Assembly (NCBI GenBank): GCA_024235015.1
Contig: JACKNG010000003.1
Coordinates: 62,001-126,000, forward strand
Length of the DNA stretch: 64,000 bases
From: Gammaproteobacteria bacterium
GTDB lineage: Bacteria > Pseudomonadota > Gammaproteobacteria > Ga0077536
Direction: 5' to 3'
Shown: positions 7,971-22,468 of the stretch, one piece after another
Position numbering within the stretch: the stretch's first letter is position 1
Layout of the letters: the number at the start of each line of letters is the position of its first letter
Position numbers and translations under genes: made by a program
The notes under the pieces: model-generated
Databases searched by the model: none
What the model saw: the letters and a program-made list of their open reading frames with translations, nothing else
What the model was told of the DNA's origin: nothing

Positions 7971-9683
7971 TCAGGCCACCTGCTCGCGGGCCAGCGGGCC
8001 GCGCACCAGCCGGCCCGGGGTTGCGCCGGTGGGCTTGTTGTCCTCCAGCAGCACCTCGCCGTTGACGATGGTGTAGTGGATGCCGCGCGAAGTCTGCTTG
8101 AGCCGCTGGGCGCCGGCCGGCAGGTCGTTGACGAGCTCCGGCATGTCCTGGTCGATGGTGTCCGGGTCGAACACCACGATGTCGGCATTGAGGCCCTCGC
8201 GCAGCAGGCCGCGGTCGTAGAGGCCCCAGGCCACCGCGGTGTCCTGGGTGATCATGCGCACCGCCTGTTCCAGGGTGAAGGCCTCGCGATCGCGTACCCA
8301 GTGGCTGAGCAGGTGGGTCTGCAGCGAGGAATCCATGATCTGGGCGACGTGCGCGCCGGAGTCGGAAAAGGTCACGACGCTGCGCGGATGCTTCATCATC
8401 TTGAGCACGGCATCCTGGTCCTCGTTGGCCAGCGGCTGGCGGAAGAAGCAGTCGAAATCGCGCTCCACGGCGAGGTCGATCATGGCCTCGACCGGCGCCA
8501 CCCCGCGCTCGGCGGCGATGTCGCTCATGCGGCGCTGGTCGCGGATGCCGTTGAAATGGTAGACCCACTCCCATTCCGGCGGCCGCGCCTCGGCGCCGAC
8601 GACCTTCGGCCCCTCGTAGGGGCGCGAGGCGATGTCGACCAGGCGACGTTTCATCGCCGGGTCGCCGAACAGCACCTTCTGCTCGTCCAGGGGTTTCGCG
8701 CGCACCTCGCGCCACAGCTCCCAGTTGTCGAACGGCGTGTGCGACTTGAACGACAACAGGGTCGAGATCTCGCGGCTGTGCGCCTGCACGAACAGGCGCC
8801 CGCCGGCGGCGGCAACCTCGTCGCCGAGATCGTAGTAGGCCGGCCACAGCTCGGGCGCAATGCGGATGCTCGGCATGCCGAAGGTCACCGGGCAGCCGGA
8901 ATCGACGGCGAGGTGCTTGAGCCGGTCGAAGTAGTCGCGCTGACGGCGCGGACTGCGCCCCGGCTCCTCGCTCGCCAGCTCGAAGATGCCGGCGCCGGTT
9001 TCGCCCATGGCCATGACGATGGCGCGCACCTCGTCCCAGTCGGCGACACGACTCGCCACGGGGCGATCGTCAGAGGTCAGGTGATTCATGGTGCGCGAGG
9101 TCGAGAAGCCGATGGCGCCGGCGCGCACCGCGTCCTGCACTTCGTGGCACATGCGCGCGAGGTCATCCGCACTGGCCTGCTCGGTGAAGGCGCGCTCGCC
9201 CATGACGAAGGTACGCAGCGGCGAGTGGCCGATGTAGCCGCCGTAGTTGATGCCCTTGGGCAAGGCATCGACGGCGGCGAGGTACTCGCGGAAGGTCTCC
9301 CACTGCCACTTGATGCCGGCGCGCATGGCGTCGCGCGAGAGATCCTCGGCGCGTTCGAGGTTGCGGAAGACGAAATCGGCGTCCTTCTCGGCGCAGGGCG
9401 CGAGGGTGAAGCCGCAGTTGCCCATGATCACCGTGGTCACGCCGTGGTAGCAGGAGCAGGAGCCGAGCGGGTCCCAGAACACCTGCGCGTCCATGTGGGT
9501 GTGGCCGTCGACGAACCCGGGCGCGACGACCAGGCCGTCGGCGTCGATGGTACGCGTGGCCGGTGCGCGCACGCGCCCGATCTTGACGATGCGGCCGCCG
9601 TGCACCGCGATATCGGCCGGGAAACGCGGGCCGCCCGAGCCGTCCACCAGCATGCCGTTCCTGATCACGAGGTCGTAGTGCAT
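7971..9683 (-). CDS. N-acyl-D-amino-acid deacylase-type amidohydrolase
   Basis: 570 aa. The amidohydrolase metal motif GHTHMD (about residues 60-65) lies in APGFVDGHTHMDAQ, followed by GVTTVIMGNCGF and a late FSDSGAHVAQ motif, as in D-aminoacylase and dihydroorotase-like enzymes of the family. The C terminus gives the usual beta-sandwich (ADIVVFDP ... YTIVNGEVL). The natural substrate is unknown. Two ATGs lie two codons apart; the inner one at 9683 is chosen because GGGGAGG abuts the outer ATG and sits 6 nt from the inner. It is divergent from another amidohydrolase. Confidence 0.85.
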   Translation of the reverse strand: MHYDLVIRNGMLVDGSGGPRFPADIAVHGGRIVKIGRVRAPATRTIDADGLVVAPGFVDGHTHMDAQVFWDPLGSCSCYHGVTTVIMGNCGFTLAPCAEKDADFVFRNLERAEDLSRDAMRAGIKWQWETFREYLAAVDALPKGINYGGYIGHSPLRTFVMGERAFTEQASADDLARMCHEVQDAVRAGAIGFSTSRTMNHLTSDDRPVASRVADWDEVRAIVMAMGETGAGIFELASEEPGRSPRRQRDYFDRLKHLAVDSGCPVTFGMPSIRIAPELWPAYYDLGDEVAAAGGRLFVQAHSREISTLLSFKSHTPFDNWELWREVRAKPLDEQKVLFGDPAMKRRLVDIASRPYEGPKVVGAEARPPEWEWVYHFNGIRDQRRMSDIAAERGVAPVEAMIDLAVERDFDCFFRQPLANEDQDAVLKMMKHPRSVVTFSDSGAHVAQIMDSSLQTHLLSHWVRDREAFTLEQAVRMITQDTAVAWGLYDRGLLREGLNADIVVFDPDTIDQDMPELVNDLPAGAQRLKQTSRGIHYTIVNGEVLLEDNKPTGATPGRLVRGPLAREQVA

Positions 9684-9790
9684 CGCCATCCTCCCCTGCT
9701 CTGACAGTGACGCGTGAGCCTAGCACAGCGCGCTTGCACCGACCGCGGGTTCGGGCTGCAATGAGGCGCGATTCGCGCAGGAGGGGAGCC

Positions 9791-10951
9791 ATGCCCGAGT
9801 ACACCATTATCGACGTCGACACCCACGTCAGCGAGGCGCCGGACCTGTGGACCAGCCGCGTGCCGGCGCGCATGCGCGACGCCGTACCGTACGTGCAGAA
9901 CGACGGCCACGGCCGCGACTACTGGTGCCTGGGCACCAAGCGCATCGCCAAGGCCGGACTCGCCGCCACCGCCGGGGTCGGCACGATGAAGCATCCCCCT
10001 GCCGGCTATGCCGACATGCATCCGGGCGCCCACGACGCCCGTGCGCGCCTGGCCTACATGGACGAACTCGGCATCTGGGCAATGGTGCTCTACCCCAACG
10101 TCGGCGGCTTCGGCAACCAGGCCTTCCTCAAGCTCGGCGATCCCGAGCTCATGCTCACCTGCGTGAAGGTCTACAACGACTGGCAGACCGAGTGGGCGGC
10201 AGCCGACCCGCGCCGCCTGCTGCCGGTGACCTCGCTGCCGTTCTGGGACGTCGACGCTGCCGTCGCCGAGGTGCGCCGCTGCGCAGCCCTCGGCCACCGC
10301 GGCATCCTGTTCACCGGCGAACCGCACACGCTCGGCCAGCCGGTCATCGGCGACCCGCACTGGAACCCGCTGTGGGAAGTGGCCTGCGAATACGACCTGC
10401 CGGTCAGCTTCCACATCGGCTCGGGCAACATGGAAGGTGGACTCAACCGCGACAAGCTGCGCCTGTACGGCAAGATGGCCACCTTCACCGAGCTGTCGGT
10501 GGAGTTCTTCATGAGGAACGGCATGCACCTGACCGATCTGCTCATGAGCGGCGTGCTCGCCCGCTACCCGGCCATCCGCTTCGTCTCGGTGGAGAGTGGC
10601 ATCGGCTGGATTCCGTTCCTGCTGGAGGCGCTCGACTACCAGTTCGAGGGCAACCAGGTGCGCGAGGAGCGCAGCGATTTCGACCGCCTGCCGTCGGCAT
10701 ATTTCGCACGCAACGTCTACGGCTGCTACTGGTTCGAGCAGGTCGCGCCGCGCCGCCTGATCGACCGCGTCGGTGTCGACAACATCCTGTTCGAGACCGA
10801 CTTTCCGCATCCCACCTCGCTGTTCGGCGACGAGGTCCGCGCGCGCATCGACAACGGCCTCGGCGAGTGCGACGCCGCCACCCGGCGCAAGATCCTGTGG
10901 GACAACGCCGCCGCGCTGTACAAGGTCGAGGCGCCGCCGGCGGCGGCATGA
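9791..10951 (+). CDS. amidohydrolase family protein (Amidohydro_2, ACMSD-like)
   Basis: 386 aa. It begins with the metal-binding signature DVDTHVSE, as in the ACMSD and gamma-resorcylate decarboxylase group, and ends with the family pattern ILFETDFPHPTSLF and RRKILWDNAAALY. Members hydrolyse or decarboxylate aromatic-derived acids in the cytoplasm. The frequent occurrence of this subfamily near lipid and aromatic catabolism genes fits this window. GAGGGGAG before the ATG sets the start. A second member lies at 36921-38042. Confidence 0.87.
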   Translation: MPEYTIIDVDTHVSEAPDLWTSRVPARMRDAVPYVQNDGHGRDYWCLGTKRIAKAGLAATAGVGTMKHPPAGYADMHPGAHDARARLAYMDELGIWAMVLYPNVGGFGNQAFLKLGDPELMLTCVKVYNDWQTEWAAADPRRLLPVTSLPFWDVDAAVAEVRRCAALGHRGILFTGEPHTLGQPVIGDPHWNPLWEVACEYDLPVSFHIGSGNMEGGLNRDKLRLYGKMATFTELSVEFFMRNGMHLTDLLMSGVLARYPAIRFVSVESGIGWIPFLLEALDYQFEGNQVREERSDFDRLPSAYFARNVYGCYWFEQVAPRRLIDRVGVDNILFETDFPHPTSLFGDEVRARIDNGLGECDAATRRKILWDNAAALYKVEAPPAAA

Positions 10952-10963
10952 CCGCCCGCCGCC

Positions 10964-11257
10964 ATGCCCATACCCACCGCCTTCGTCGTCTTCCGCGAGG
11001 TCGTCCAGCGCCACGTCAAGGATCTCGAAGTCACCACCCCCGAGCGCTATTCCACGACCTGGTTCTTCCTGCGCTACCTGAAACGCGTGCACAAGTTCGC
11101 CCACGGCCACGACACCCCGCGCGCCGCCGGCAGCGCGATGCGCGGCCTGGTGCGCTTCTACGTCGACAGCGTGGCCGAGGATTCCGACCTCGCCTGGCGC
11201 TTCGAGGAGGTGCTGGACGCCCATCGCGGCGCCCTGCGCGACGACTACCCACGCTGA
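10964..11257 (+). CDS. hypothetical 97-aa protein
   Basis: I do not recognise the family. The small protein is rich in Arg, His and aromatic residues (STTWFFLRYLKRVHKFAHGH), has no membrane segment or signal peptide, and ends acidic then basic. It lies 12 nt behind the amidohydrolase stop on the same strand, which suggests co-transcription. The ribosome binding site is weak. It is probably real because it fills the gap with typical codon use. Confidence 0.5.
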   Translation: MPIPTAFVVFREVVQRHVKDLEVTTPERYSTTWFFLRYLKRVHKFAHGHDTPRAAGSAMRGLVRFYVDSVAEDSDLAWRFEEVLDAHRGALRDDYPR

Positions 11258-11287
11258 CGGCGGCGGCGGCGACCACGCCGGGCCTGT

Positions 11288-11293
11288 TATAGT
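11288..11293 (+). promoter_or_regulatory. putative -10 box for djlA
   Basis: TATAGT (5 of 6 to TATAAT) lies 41 nt before the djlA ATG, in an AT pocket (CTGTTATAGTG) between GC-rich blocks. There is no clear -35. Confidence 0.35.
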
Positions 11294-11334
11294 GCGCCGC
11301 CGCAAGCAGGCGGAGAGTCGTTTTCGGAGCAGAC

Positions 11335-12141
11335 ATGGGCTGGTGGGGCAAGGTCGTTGGTGGTGCGCTGGGCTTCGCGTTCGGGGGGCCGCTGGGCGCG
11401 GCATTCGGCGCCGCCGTCGGGCATCACTTCGATCGCGGCCTCGATGGGACCGGCGAGGGCGCCGGCGAGCAGGAACGCATCCAGACCGCCTTCTTCACTG
11501 CCACCTTCACCGTCATGGGCTACGTGGCCAAGGCCGACGGCCATGTCAGCGCGGCCGAGATCGCCCACGCCCGCGCCGTGATGCGCGACATGCGCCTCGC
11601 GCCCGCGCAGGTGCAGGTGGCGCAGAACCTCTACCGCGAAGGCAAGACCGCGGGCTTCGACTGCGACGGCGTGGTGCGCCAGTTCGTCCACGAGTGCCGC
11701 CGCCGCCGCACCCTGCTGCAGATGTTCCTCGAGATCCAGATCCAGGCGGCCTGCGCCGACGGCGAGCTGCATCCGCGCGAAGACGCCGTGCTGCGCCGCC
11801 TGGCCGGCCTGCTCGGCTTCTCGGCCGCGCATTACGCCCAGCTCGTCGCCCTGGTCGCGGCCGCCACCGGCGCCACCGGCGCGGGCGCCGCCGGCGGCCG
11901 CGCCGGGGCGGGCCAGCGCGCGGCGCCCGCGCGGCTCGATCCCACGACCGCACGTGCCATCCTCGGCGTGTCGGCCGAGGCCTCGGCCGACGACATCAAG
12001 AAGGCCTACCGTCGCCTCATGAGCCAGCACCACCCCGACAAGCTCATCGCCAAGGGCATGCCCGAGGAGATGGTCAAGGTGGCGACGTCCAAGGCACAGG
12101 AAATCCGCGCCGCCTACGAGTTGCTGAGCGGGCGCCACTGA
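11335..12141 (+). CDS. djlA: co-chaperone DjlA
   Basis: 268 aa. The N terminus is a single glycine-rich membrane segment (WWGKVVGGALGFAFGGPLGA) as in DjlA. A TerB-like domain with conserved KADGHVS and CADGELHP repeats follows (about residues 60-180), then a Gly/Ala linker and a C-terminal J domain whose HPD motif is at about residues 233-235. DjlA stimulates DnaK ATPase at the inner membrane. Domain order and length match the E. coli protein. It converges on the large kinase. Confidence 0.92.
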   Translation: MGWWGKVVGGALGFAFGGPLGAAFGAAVGHHFDRGLDGTGEGAGEQERIQTAFFTATFTVMGYVAKADGHVSAAEIAHARAVMRDMRLAPAQVQVAQNLYREGKTAGFDCDGVVRQFVHECRRRRTLLQMFLEIQIQAACADGELHPREDAVLRRLAGLLGFSAAHYAQLVALVAAATGATGAGAAGGRAGAGQRAAPARLDPTTARAILGVSAEASADDIKKAYRRLMSQHHPDKLIAKGMPEEMVKVATSKAQEIRAAYELLSGRH

Positions 12142-12169
12142 GCCGACGCGCACGCGGCGGCACGGCGGC

Positions 12170-12174
<5 letters not shown>
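12137..12174. terminator. 9-bp inverted repeat spanning both convergent stop codons
   Basis: ACTGAGCCG (12137-12145) is the exact reverse complement of CGGCTCAGT (12166-12174). The TGA of djlA and the TCA of the kinase lie in the arms. The 20-nt loop is GC-rich and there is no T-tract. It may act as a bidirectional terminator. Confidence 0.45.
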
Positions 12175-18053
<5,879 letters not shown>

Positions 18054-18061
<8 letters not shown>

Positions 18062-19184
18062 TGCCGCCTGCGGTCACCACGCAGGCCGCGTCGGCCGGCT
18101 GCGCCTCGTCGTCGCTGTAGCGCGCGGCGATGGCGCAGAATGCCTCGAACTCGGCGGCGAAGGCGTCCACCACCTGCGGGTCGAAGTGGCGCCCGCGCTC
18201 GGCCAGGATCAGCTCGCGGGCGCGCGCGACCGGGAAGGCCTCTTTGTATGTCCGCCGCGAGATCAGGGCGTCGAAGACATCGGCCAGGGCCATCAGGCGT
18301 GCGGCCAGCGGGATGGCCTCGCCGGCCAGGCCGTCGGGGTAGCCACTGCCGTCCCAGCGTTCGTGATGATGGCGCGCGATCTGCTTGGCGAAGTTGAAGA
18401 AGGCCATGGGGTAGGCGAGATCGGCCTCGGCGCGCTCCAGGGCCTCGGCACCGAGTGCGGCATGGGTCTTCATGACCAGCCATTCGTCGCCGGTCAGGCG
18501 CCCCGGCTTGAGCAGGATGTGGTCGGGGATACCGACCTTGCCGATGTCGTGCAGCGGCGCCGACTTGGCGATGAGATCGATGGTCTGGCTATCGAGCCGG
18601 GCCGCGTACCGCGGTTGCCGCGCGAGGTGCTCGGCCAGGATGCGCACGTAGGCCTGGGTCCGGCGCAGGTGATTGCCGGTCTCGTTGTCGCGCACCTCGG
18701 CGAGGCGCGCCAGCGCCAGGATGGCGACGTTCTGGATACGCAGGTTGTCCTGCAGGCGACGCTCGACCTCGGCTTCGAGCCAGTCATTCTGCGCGGCGAG
18801 CCGGTCGCGCGCGCGCTTGAGCTCGACCTGGGCGCGCACCCGGGCCAGCACCAGGGGTGCCTTGAACGGCTTGACGATGTAGTCGACCGCGCCGAGCGCG
18901 AGGCCGCGTTCCTCGGCCGCCACGGCTTCCATCGCGGTGACGATGATCACGGGGATGTCGCGCGTGGCCGGGTCGCGCGTGAGCCGGCGCAGCACCTCGA
19001 AACCGTCCATGCCCGGCATCATCAAATCGAGCAGCACGAGTTCGGGTTGCGGCTCGATCCGTGCGAGTTCGAGCGCGCGCGCACCGCTGGTGGCCGTGCG
19101 CACCGGGAACTCGGCGCTGAGGAGGTCGCCGAGCACGGTGATGTTCTCGGGCTGGTCGTCGACGATGAGTACGGGTGCCCGCAC
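18054..19184 (-). CDS. REC-HD-GYP response regulator, cyclic-di-GMP phosphodiesterase type
   Basis: 376 aa. The N-terminal receiver (VLIVDDQPEN, phosphoacceptor in LLDLMMPGMDG, KPF near residue 105) is linked by a coiled coil to an HD-GYP domain with HDIGKVGIPD, then HHHERWDGSGYPDGL, so the metal and GYP residues are all present. Such proteins hydrolyse cyclic-di-GMP when phosphorylated. The GTG at 19184 is chosen because AGGAGGG lies about 9 nt upstream; the longer frame lacks similarity. It is first in an operon with the hybrid kinase. Confidence 0.9.
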
Positions 19185-19406
19185 GATGAACTGCCCTCCT
19201 GCTCCACGGTCCCGACGTGGCGCCCCGCGCGGTGCCTGCAGTGTGCGGCCCCTCGGCACGGCGTGTTTACCGGCATCCGGTCCTGTGTTTCAACCTTTAA
19301 CACCTGGCGCCCACACGCGGCAAGCTGCGCCGCGCCCCCCTTGGGCTGTATCAAGTAGCGGCGCTGGAGCACGGAAGCTTGATGGCAGCGAAGTACTTCG
19401 GCGCCC

Positions 19407-19433
19407 TGAAGTTTTGCCTCTCCGGACCGCTAA
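19407..19433 (+). promoter_or_regulatory. sigma-28 (FliA)-like promoter of the diguanylate cyclase
   Basis: TGAAGTTT (19407-19414), 11 nt, then ACCGCTAA (19426-19433). The FliA consensus is TAAAGTTT-N11-GCCGATAA: 7 of 8 and 6 of 8 positions match with exact spacing. The ATG lies 30 nt downstream of the -10 element. Confidence 0.45.
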
Positions 19434-19462
19434 GACACGACAGTCGAGCGCCTCCGCCACGC

Positions 19463-20455
19463 ATGGACAACCCCGCTCTCCTCCAGCACGCCGCCCTGCG
19501 GCTGACCAGTGCCCGCGATGGCGAAACCCTGGCGCGCGTCTACCTCGAGTTGATGCGCGACATCGGCGGCACCCTGCGCGTGGCACTCTACGAGGCCCAT
19601 ACCGCGGTCGACGTGCGCTCGGGAACTCGCTCGGTACGTCCCGAGGACGTCAGCCTGCGCCGCGTCGACACCGGCGACGGCGGCGTCACCCGTGAACCCG
19701 TCGATGCGGGTGGCATCCAGCGCTGCCTCGCGAGCGGCGCCCCGGTCGTCCTCGCCCCGGGTGAAGCCGCTGCGACCGCGCACACGCGGGTCGTTCTGCC
19801 GGTGCCCGGCTCGACCAACCCGCGGCGCATCGTCACCCTCGACGATCCCGAGCCGGCGCCGGCGCGCCGCGTCGCCCTGCTCCAGGTCACCGAACTGTTC
19901 GGCAACCAGATCAGCCTGCTCGACGAGCGCGAACGCGACCCGCTGACCGGGTTGCTCAATCGCCATGCCCTCGGCCAGCGTTTCCTCAGCATGGCGGGCA
20001 ACGGCGGGGCGGATGCGCAACAGGCCCCGTGGATCGCATTACTCGACATCGATCGCTTCAAGCGCATCAACGACAGCCACGGCCATCTCATCGGCGACGA
20101 GGTGTTGCTCCAGATCGCGCGCCTGCTCGAGAACTCCTTCCGTTTCACCGACGCCGCGTTCCGCTTCGGCGGCGAGGAGTTCGTCCTCCTGCTGCATGGC
20201 GACGCCAGCGGTGTGGCCAGCGTGCTCGAGCGCCTGCGTCGCCAGGTCGAAGCCTATGCCTTCCCCTGCGTGGGCCGGGTCACGGTGAGCATCGGCTACG
20301 TGCAGGTCACACCGGGCCAGCCCCCACCGGCGGCCATCGACGCCGCCGACCGCGCGCTCTACCGCGCCAAGCGCGGCGGCCGCAACCGCATCGTGGCCGG
20401 CAGCGAGCCCGGGCCGACCCAGGTCGGCGCCACGGGCGCGGTGGAAATATTCTGA
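19463..20455 (+). CDS. diguanylate cyclase (GGDEF) with GAF-like N terminus
   Basis: 330 aa. About 150 N-terminal residues resemble a short GAF-like sensor. The GGDEF domain (about 160-315) has DPLTGLLNR, DIDRFKRIND and the active GGEEF signature. RFTD lies five residues before GGEEF and is a full RxxD inhibitory I-site. It therefore should make cyclic-di-GMP with product feedback. No membrane segment, so cytoplasmic. The ATG at 19463 starts where similarity begins. It is divergent from the HD-GYP phosphodiesterase operon, placing synthesis and breakdown side by side. Confidence 0.9.
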   Translation: MDNPALLQHAALRLTSARDGETLARVYLELMRDIGGTLRVALYEAHTAVDVRSGTRSVRPEDVSLRRVDTGDGGVTREPVDAGGIQRCLASGAPVVLAPGEAAATAHTRVVLPVPGSTNPRRIVTLDDPEPAPARRVALLQVTELFGNQISLLDERERDPLTGLLNRHALGQRFLSMAGNGGADAQQAPWIALLDIDRFKRINDSHGHLIGDEVLLQIARLLENSFRFTDAAFRFGGEEFVLLLHGDASGVASVLERLRRQVEAYAFPCVGRVTVSIGYVQVTPGQPPPAAIDAADRALYRAKRGGRNRIVAGSEPGPTQVGATGAVEIF

Positions 20456-20492
20456 ACCGGGCCCGCGCTCCCCGCGCCGGCGCCCCCTCCCC

Positions 20493-20498
20493 TATAAT
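20493..20498 (+). promoter_or_regulatory. putative -10 box for the DUF1800 gene
   Basis: A perfect TATAAT 31 nt before the GTG at 20530, within CCTATAATCGC. No recognisable -35. Confidence 0.4.
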
Positions 20499-20529
20499 CG
20501 CGCTCTCCTGACGCACGGAGGGGAGACCG

Positions 20530-22347
20530 GTGCGAACACTCCTTGGCGCCCTGCTCGCGGCGCTCCTGCTCAACGGCACGACGGCACGGGCAGCGACGCC
20601 GGCCGAGCGCCTCGCCCCCATCGCCCCCCAGGCCTGGGATCGCGCGGCCGCCGCCCACCTGCTCGAACGCGCCGGTTTCGGCGGCACGCCGCGCGAGGTC
20701 GATCGCCTCGCCGCGCTGGGCCCGGACGCCGCGGTGCGCTACCTGGTGAACTTCGACGGGGCGCCGCCAGCGGCGCTGCCGCCCTTCGAGCATTCCGGCA
20801 TCTTCGATCCGGGCCTCGACCCCTTCCCGCCCAGCCGCCCGGCCACCACCAAGCTCGCCGCCGACACCGGCGAGGCGCTCGGCATCAAGGTGCGTAGCGG
20901 CGGCAACCGCCCCATGCAGCCAATCGTCAACGCCTTCTTCTACTGGCTGCGCGCGAGCATGCTGGAGACCGATCGCGTGGCGCAGTGGTGGGCCGAGCGC
21001 ATGCTCGTCAGCCCGCGCCCGCTCGAAGAGAAGATGGCGCTGTTCTGGCATGGCCATTTCGCCACCAACGAGGAGAAGGTCCGCGACTACCGCAAGATGC
21101 TCGGCCAGCTCGAGCTCTTCCAGCGCGCCGGCCTCGGCAGTTTCCGCACCCTGCTGATCGGCGTCGCCCAGGACCCGGCCATGCTCGCCTACCTCGATGC
21201 CGGGGTGAACGTGAAGGGCTCGCCGAACGAGAACTTCGCGCGCGAGATCATGGAACTGTTCACCATGGGCGTCGGCAACTACACCGAGCACGACATCCGC
21301 GAGGCCGCACGCGCCTTCACCGGCTGGAATTTCGTCGGCACCACGTTCCACGTCGACCCGGCCAGGCACGACGACGGGCCCAAGACCTTCTTCGGCGAGA
21401 CCGGCAACTTCGACGGCGTCGACATCATCGACCGCATCCTCGCCCACCCGGCGACGCCGGCCTTCATCGCCGGCAAGCTGTACCGTTTCTTCGTACGTGA
21501 CGAACTCGATGCCGACCTCCAGGCCGAGCTCGGCCGGCGCCTCGCGGCGATGGACTACGAGATCAGCCCCTTCCTCGCCATGCTGTTCTCCTCCCGCGAG
21601 TTCTACAGCGAGGCCGCGCGCGGCACGCGCATCAAGAGCCCGGTCGAGTACGTCGTCTCGACCTACCGCAAGCTCGGCCTCGACGACCTGCCCGGCGCGC
21701 CCGATTTCAACGTCGTCACCGCCGCCCTCGGCCAGCGCCTGATGCACCCGCCGACAGTCGCCGGCTGGAGCTACGGGCGCAGCTGGATCACCCCCAGCCT
21801 GCTCATCGAGCGCGGCAATTTCGCCCTCGACCTGGTCTTCCCTGACATCGAGTTCGTCCCGGCCGATCGCTACCCCGTCTACCCCACGGGCGAGGAGATT
21901 CGTGCCGTGCACCGGCGCCTGCGTGCCGGCGCCGACATGGTCAGCGCGACCCGCCCGGTGGACGTCGACACCGGCGGCGGCGAAGACATGATGGCGATGT
22001 CCAACCAGGTCGACCGCGAGGAGGCCTTCAACACCCGTTACGGCAGCTACCGCGGCTGGCAGATGGCCATCGAGCGGGTCAAGCCGATCGAACGCGACCT
22101 GGCGCGGCTCGACCTCGCGCACATGGTGCTGGGCCAGGAGCTCGCCACCCCGCTCGCGGTGGTCGACTACTTCACCGCGCGCTTCTTCTCGGTGCCGCTC
22201 GACGACACCACCCGCCACCAGCTCGCCGCCGCCTTCGAGCAGGCGCTCGGCAGCGCCGACGTGCTGGCCAATGCCACCACGCTGGAGGAGCCGCTGCGGG
22301 TGCTGCTGCACCTGATGCTGAGCCGGCCGGAGTACCAGCTCGGATGA
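20530..22347 (+). CDS. DUF1800 domain-containing protein
   Basis: 605 aa with a short signal peptide (LLGALLAALLLNGTTARA). DUF1800 hallmarks include AAAHLLERAGFGGTP near the N terminus, FWHGHFATN near residue 175, NENFAREIMELFTMG near residue 235, and ARAFTGWNF. DUF1800 proteins nearly always occur next to a DUF1501 protein, as here, and are presumed envelope proteins; their biochemical role is not established. GAGGGGAG lies 5 nt before the GTG start. The pair is separated by 121 nt containing two copies of palindrome family B. Confidence 0.88.
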   Translation: MRTLLGALLAALLLNGTTARAATPAERLAPIAPQAWDRAAAAHLLERAGFGGTPREVDRLAALGPDAAVRYLVNFDGAPPAALPPFEHSGIFDPGLDPFPPSRPATTKLAADTGEALGIKVRSGGNRPMQPIVNAFFYWLRASMLETDRVAQWWAERMLVSPRPLEEKMALFWHGHFATNEEKVRDYRKMLGQLELFQRAGLGSFRTLLIGVAQDPAMLAYLDAGVNVKGSPNENFAREIMELFTMGVGNYTEHDIREAARAFTGWNFVGTTFHVDPARHDDGPKTFFGETGNFDGVDIIDRILAHPATPAFIAGKLYRFFVRDELDADLQAELGRRLAAMDYEISPFLAMLFSSREFYSEAARGTRIKSPVEYVVSTYRKLGLDDLPGAPDFNVVTAALGQRLMHPPTVAGWSYGRSWITPSLLIERGNFALDLVFPDIEFVPADRYPVYPTGEEIRAVHRRLRAGADMVSATRPVDVDTGGGEDMMAMSNQVDREEAFNTRYGSYRGWQMAIERVKPIERDLARLDLAHMVLGQELATPLAVVDYFTARFFSVPLDDTTRHQLAAAFEQALGSADVLANATTLEEPLRVLLHLMLSRPEYQLG

Positions 22348-22350
22348 GAC

Positions 22351-22417
22351 GGTGTCTGACACCGAGGCTCAAGTCATTGATTACCGACCGGCGGCGGGCC
22401 GCCCGGTGTCTGACACC
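22351..22417 (-). repeat. palindrome family B, two copies
   Basis: GGTGTCTGACACC occurs at 22351-22363 and again at 22405-22417. Read on the minus strand, each core is preceded by a leader of the form TCAANGACTTGNCCCNC (one close, one degraded). The first copy begins 4 nt after the DUF1800 stop codon. The same element occurs three times in the other orientation at 54001-54111. Confidence 0.9.
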
Positions 22418-22468
22418 AAAGGGTAGGTTCTTGATCGACACCCCGACCGCCGCGCAGGAGTCCACAGC

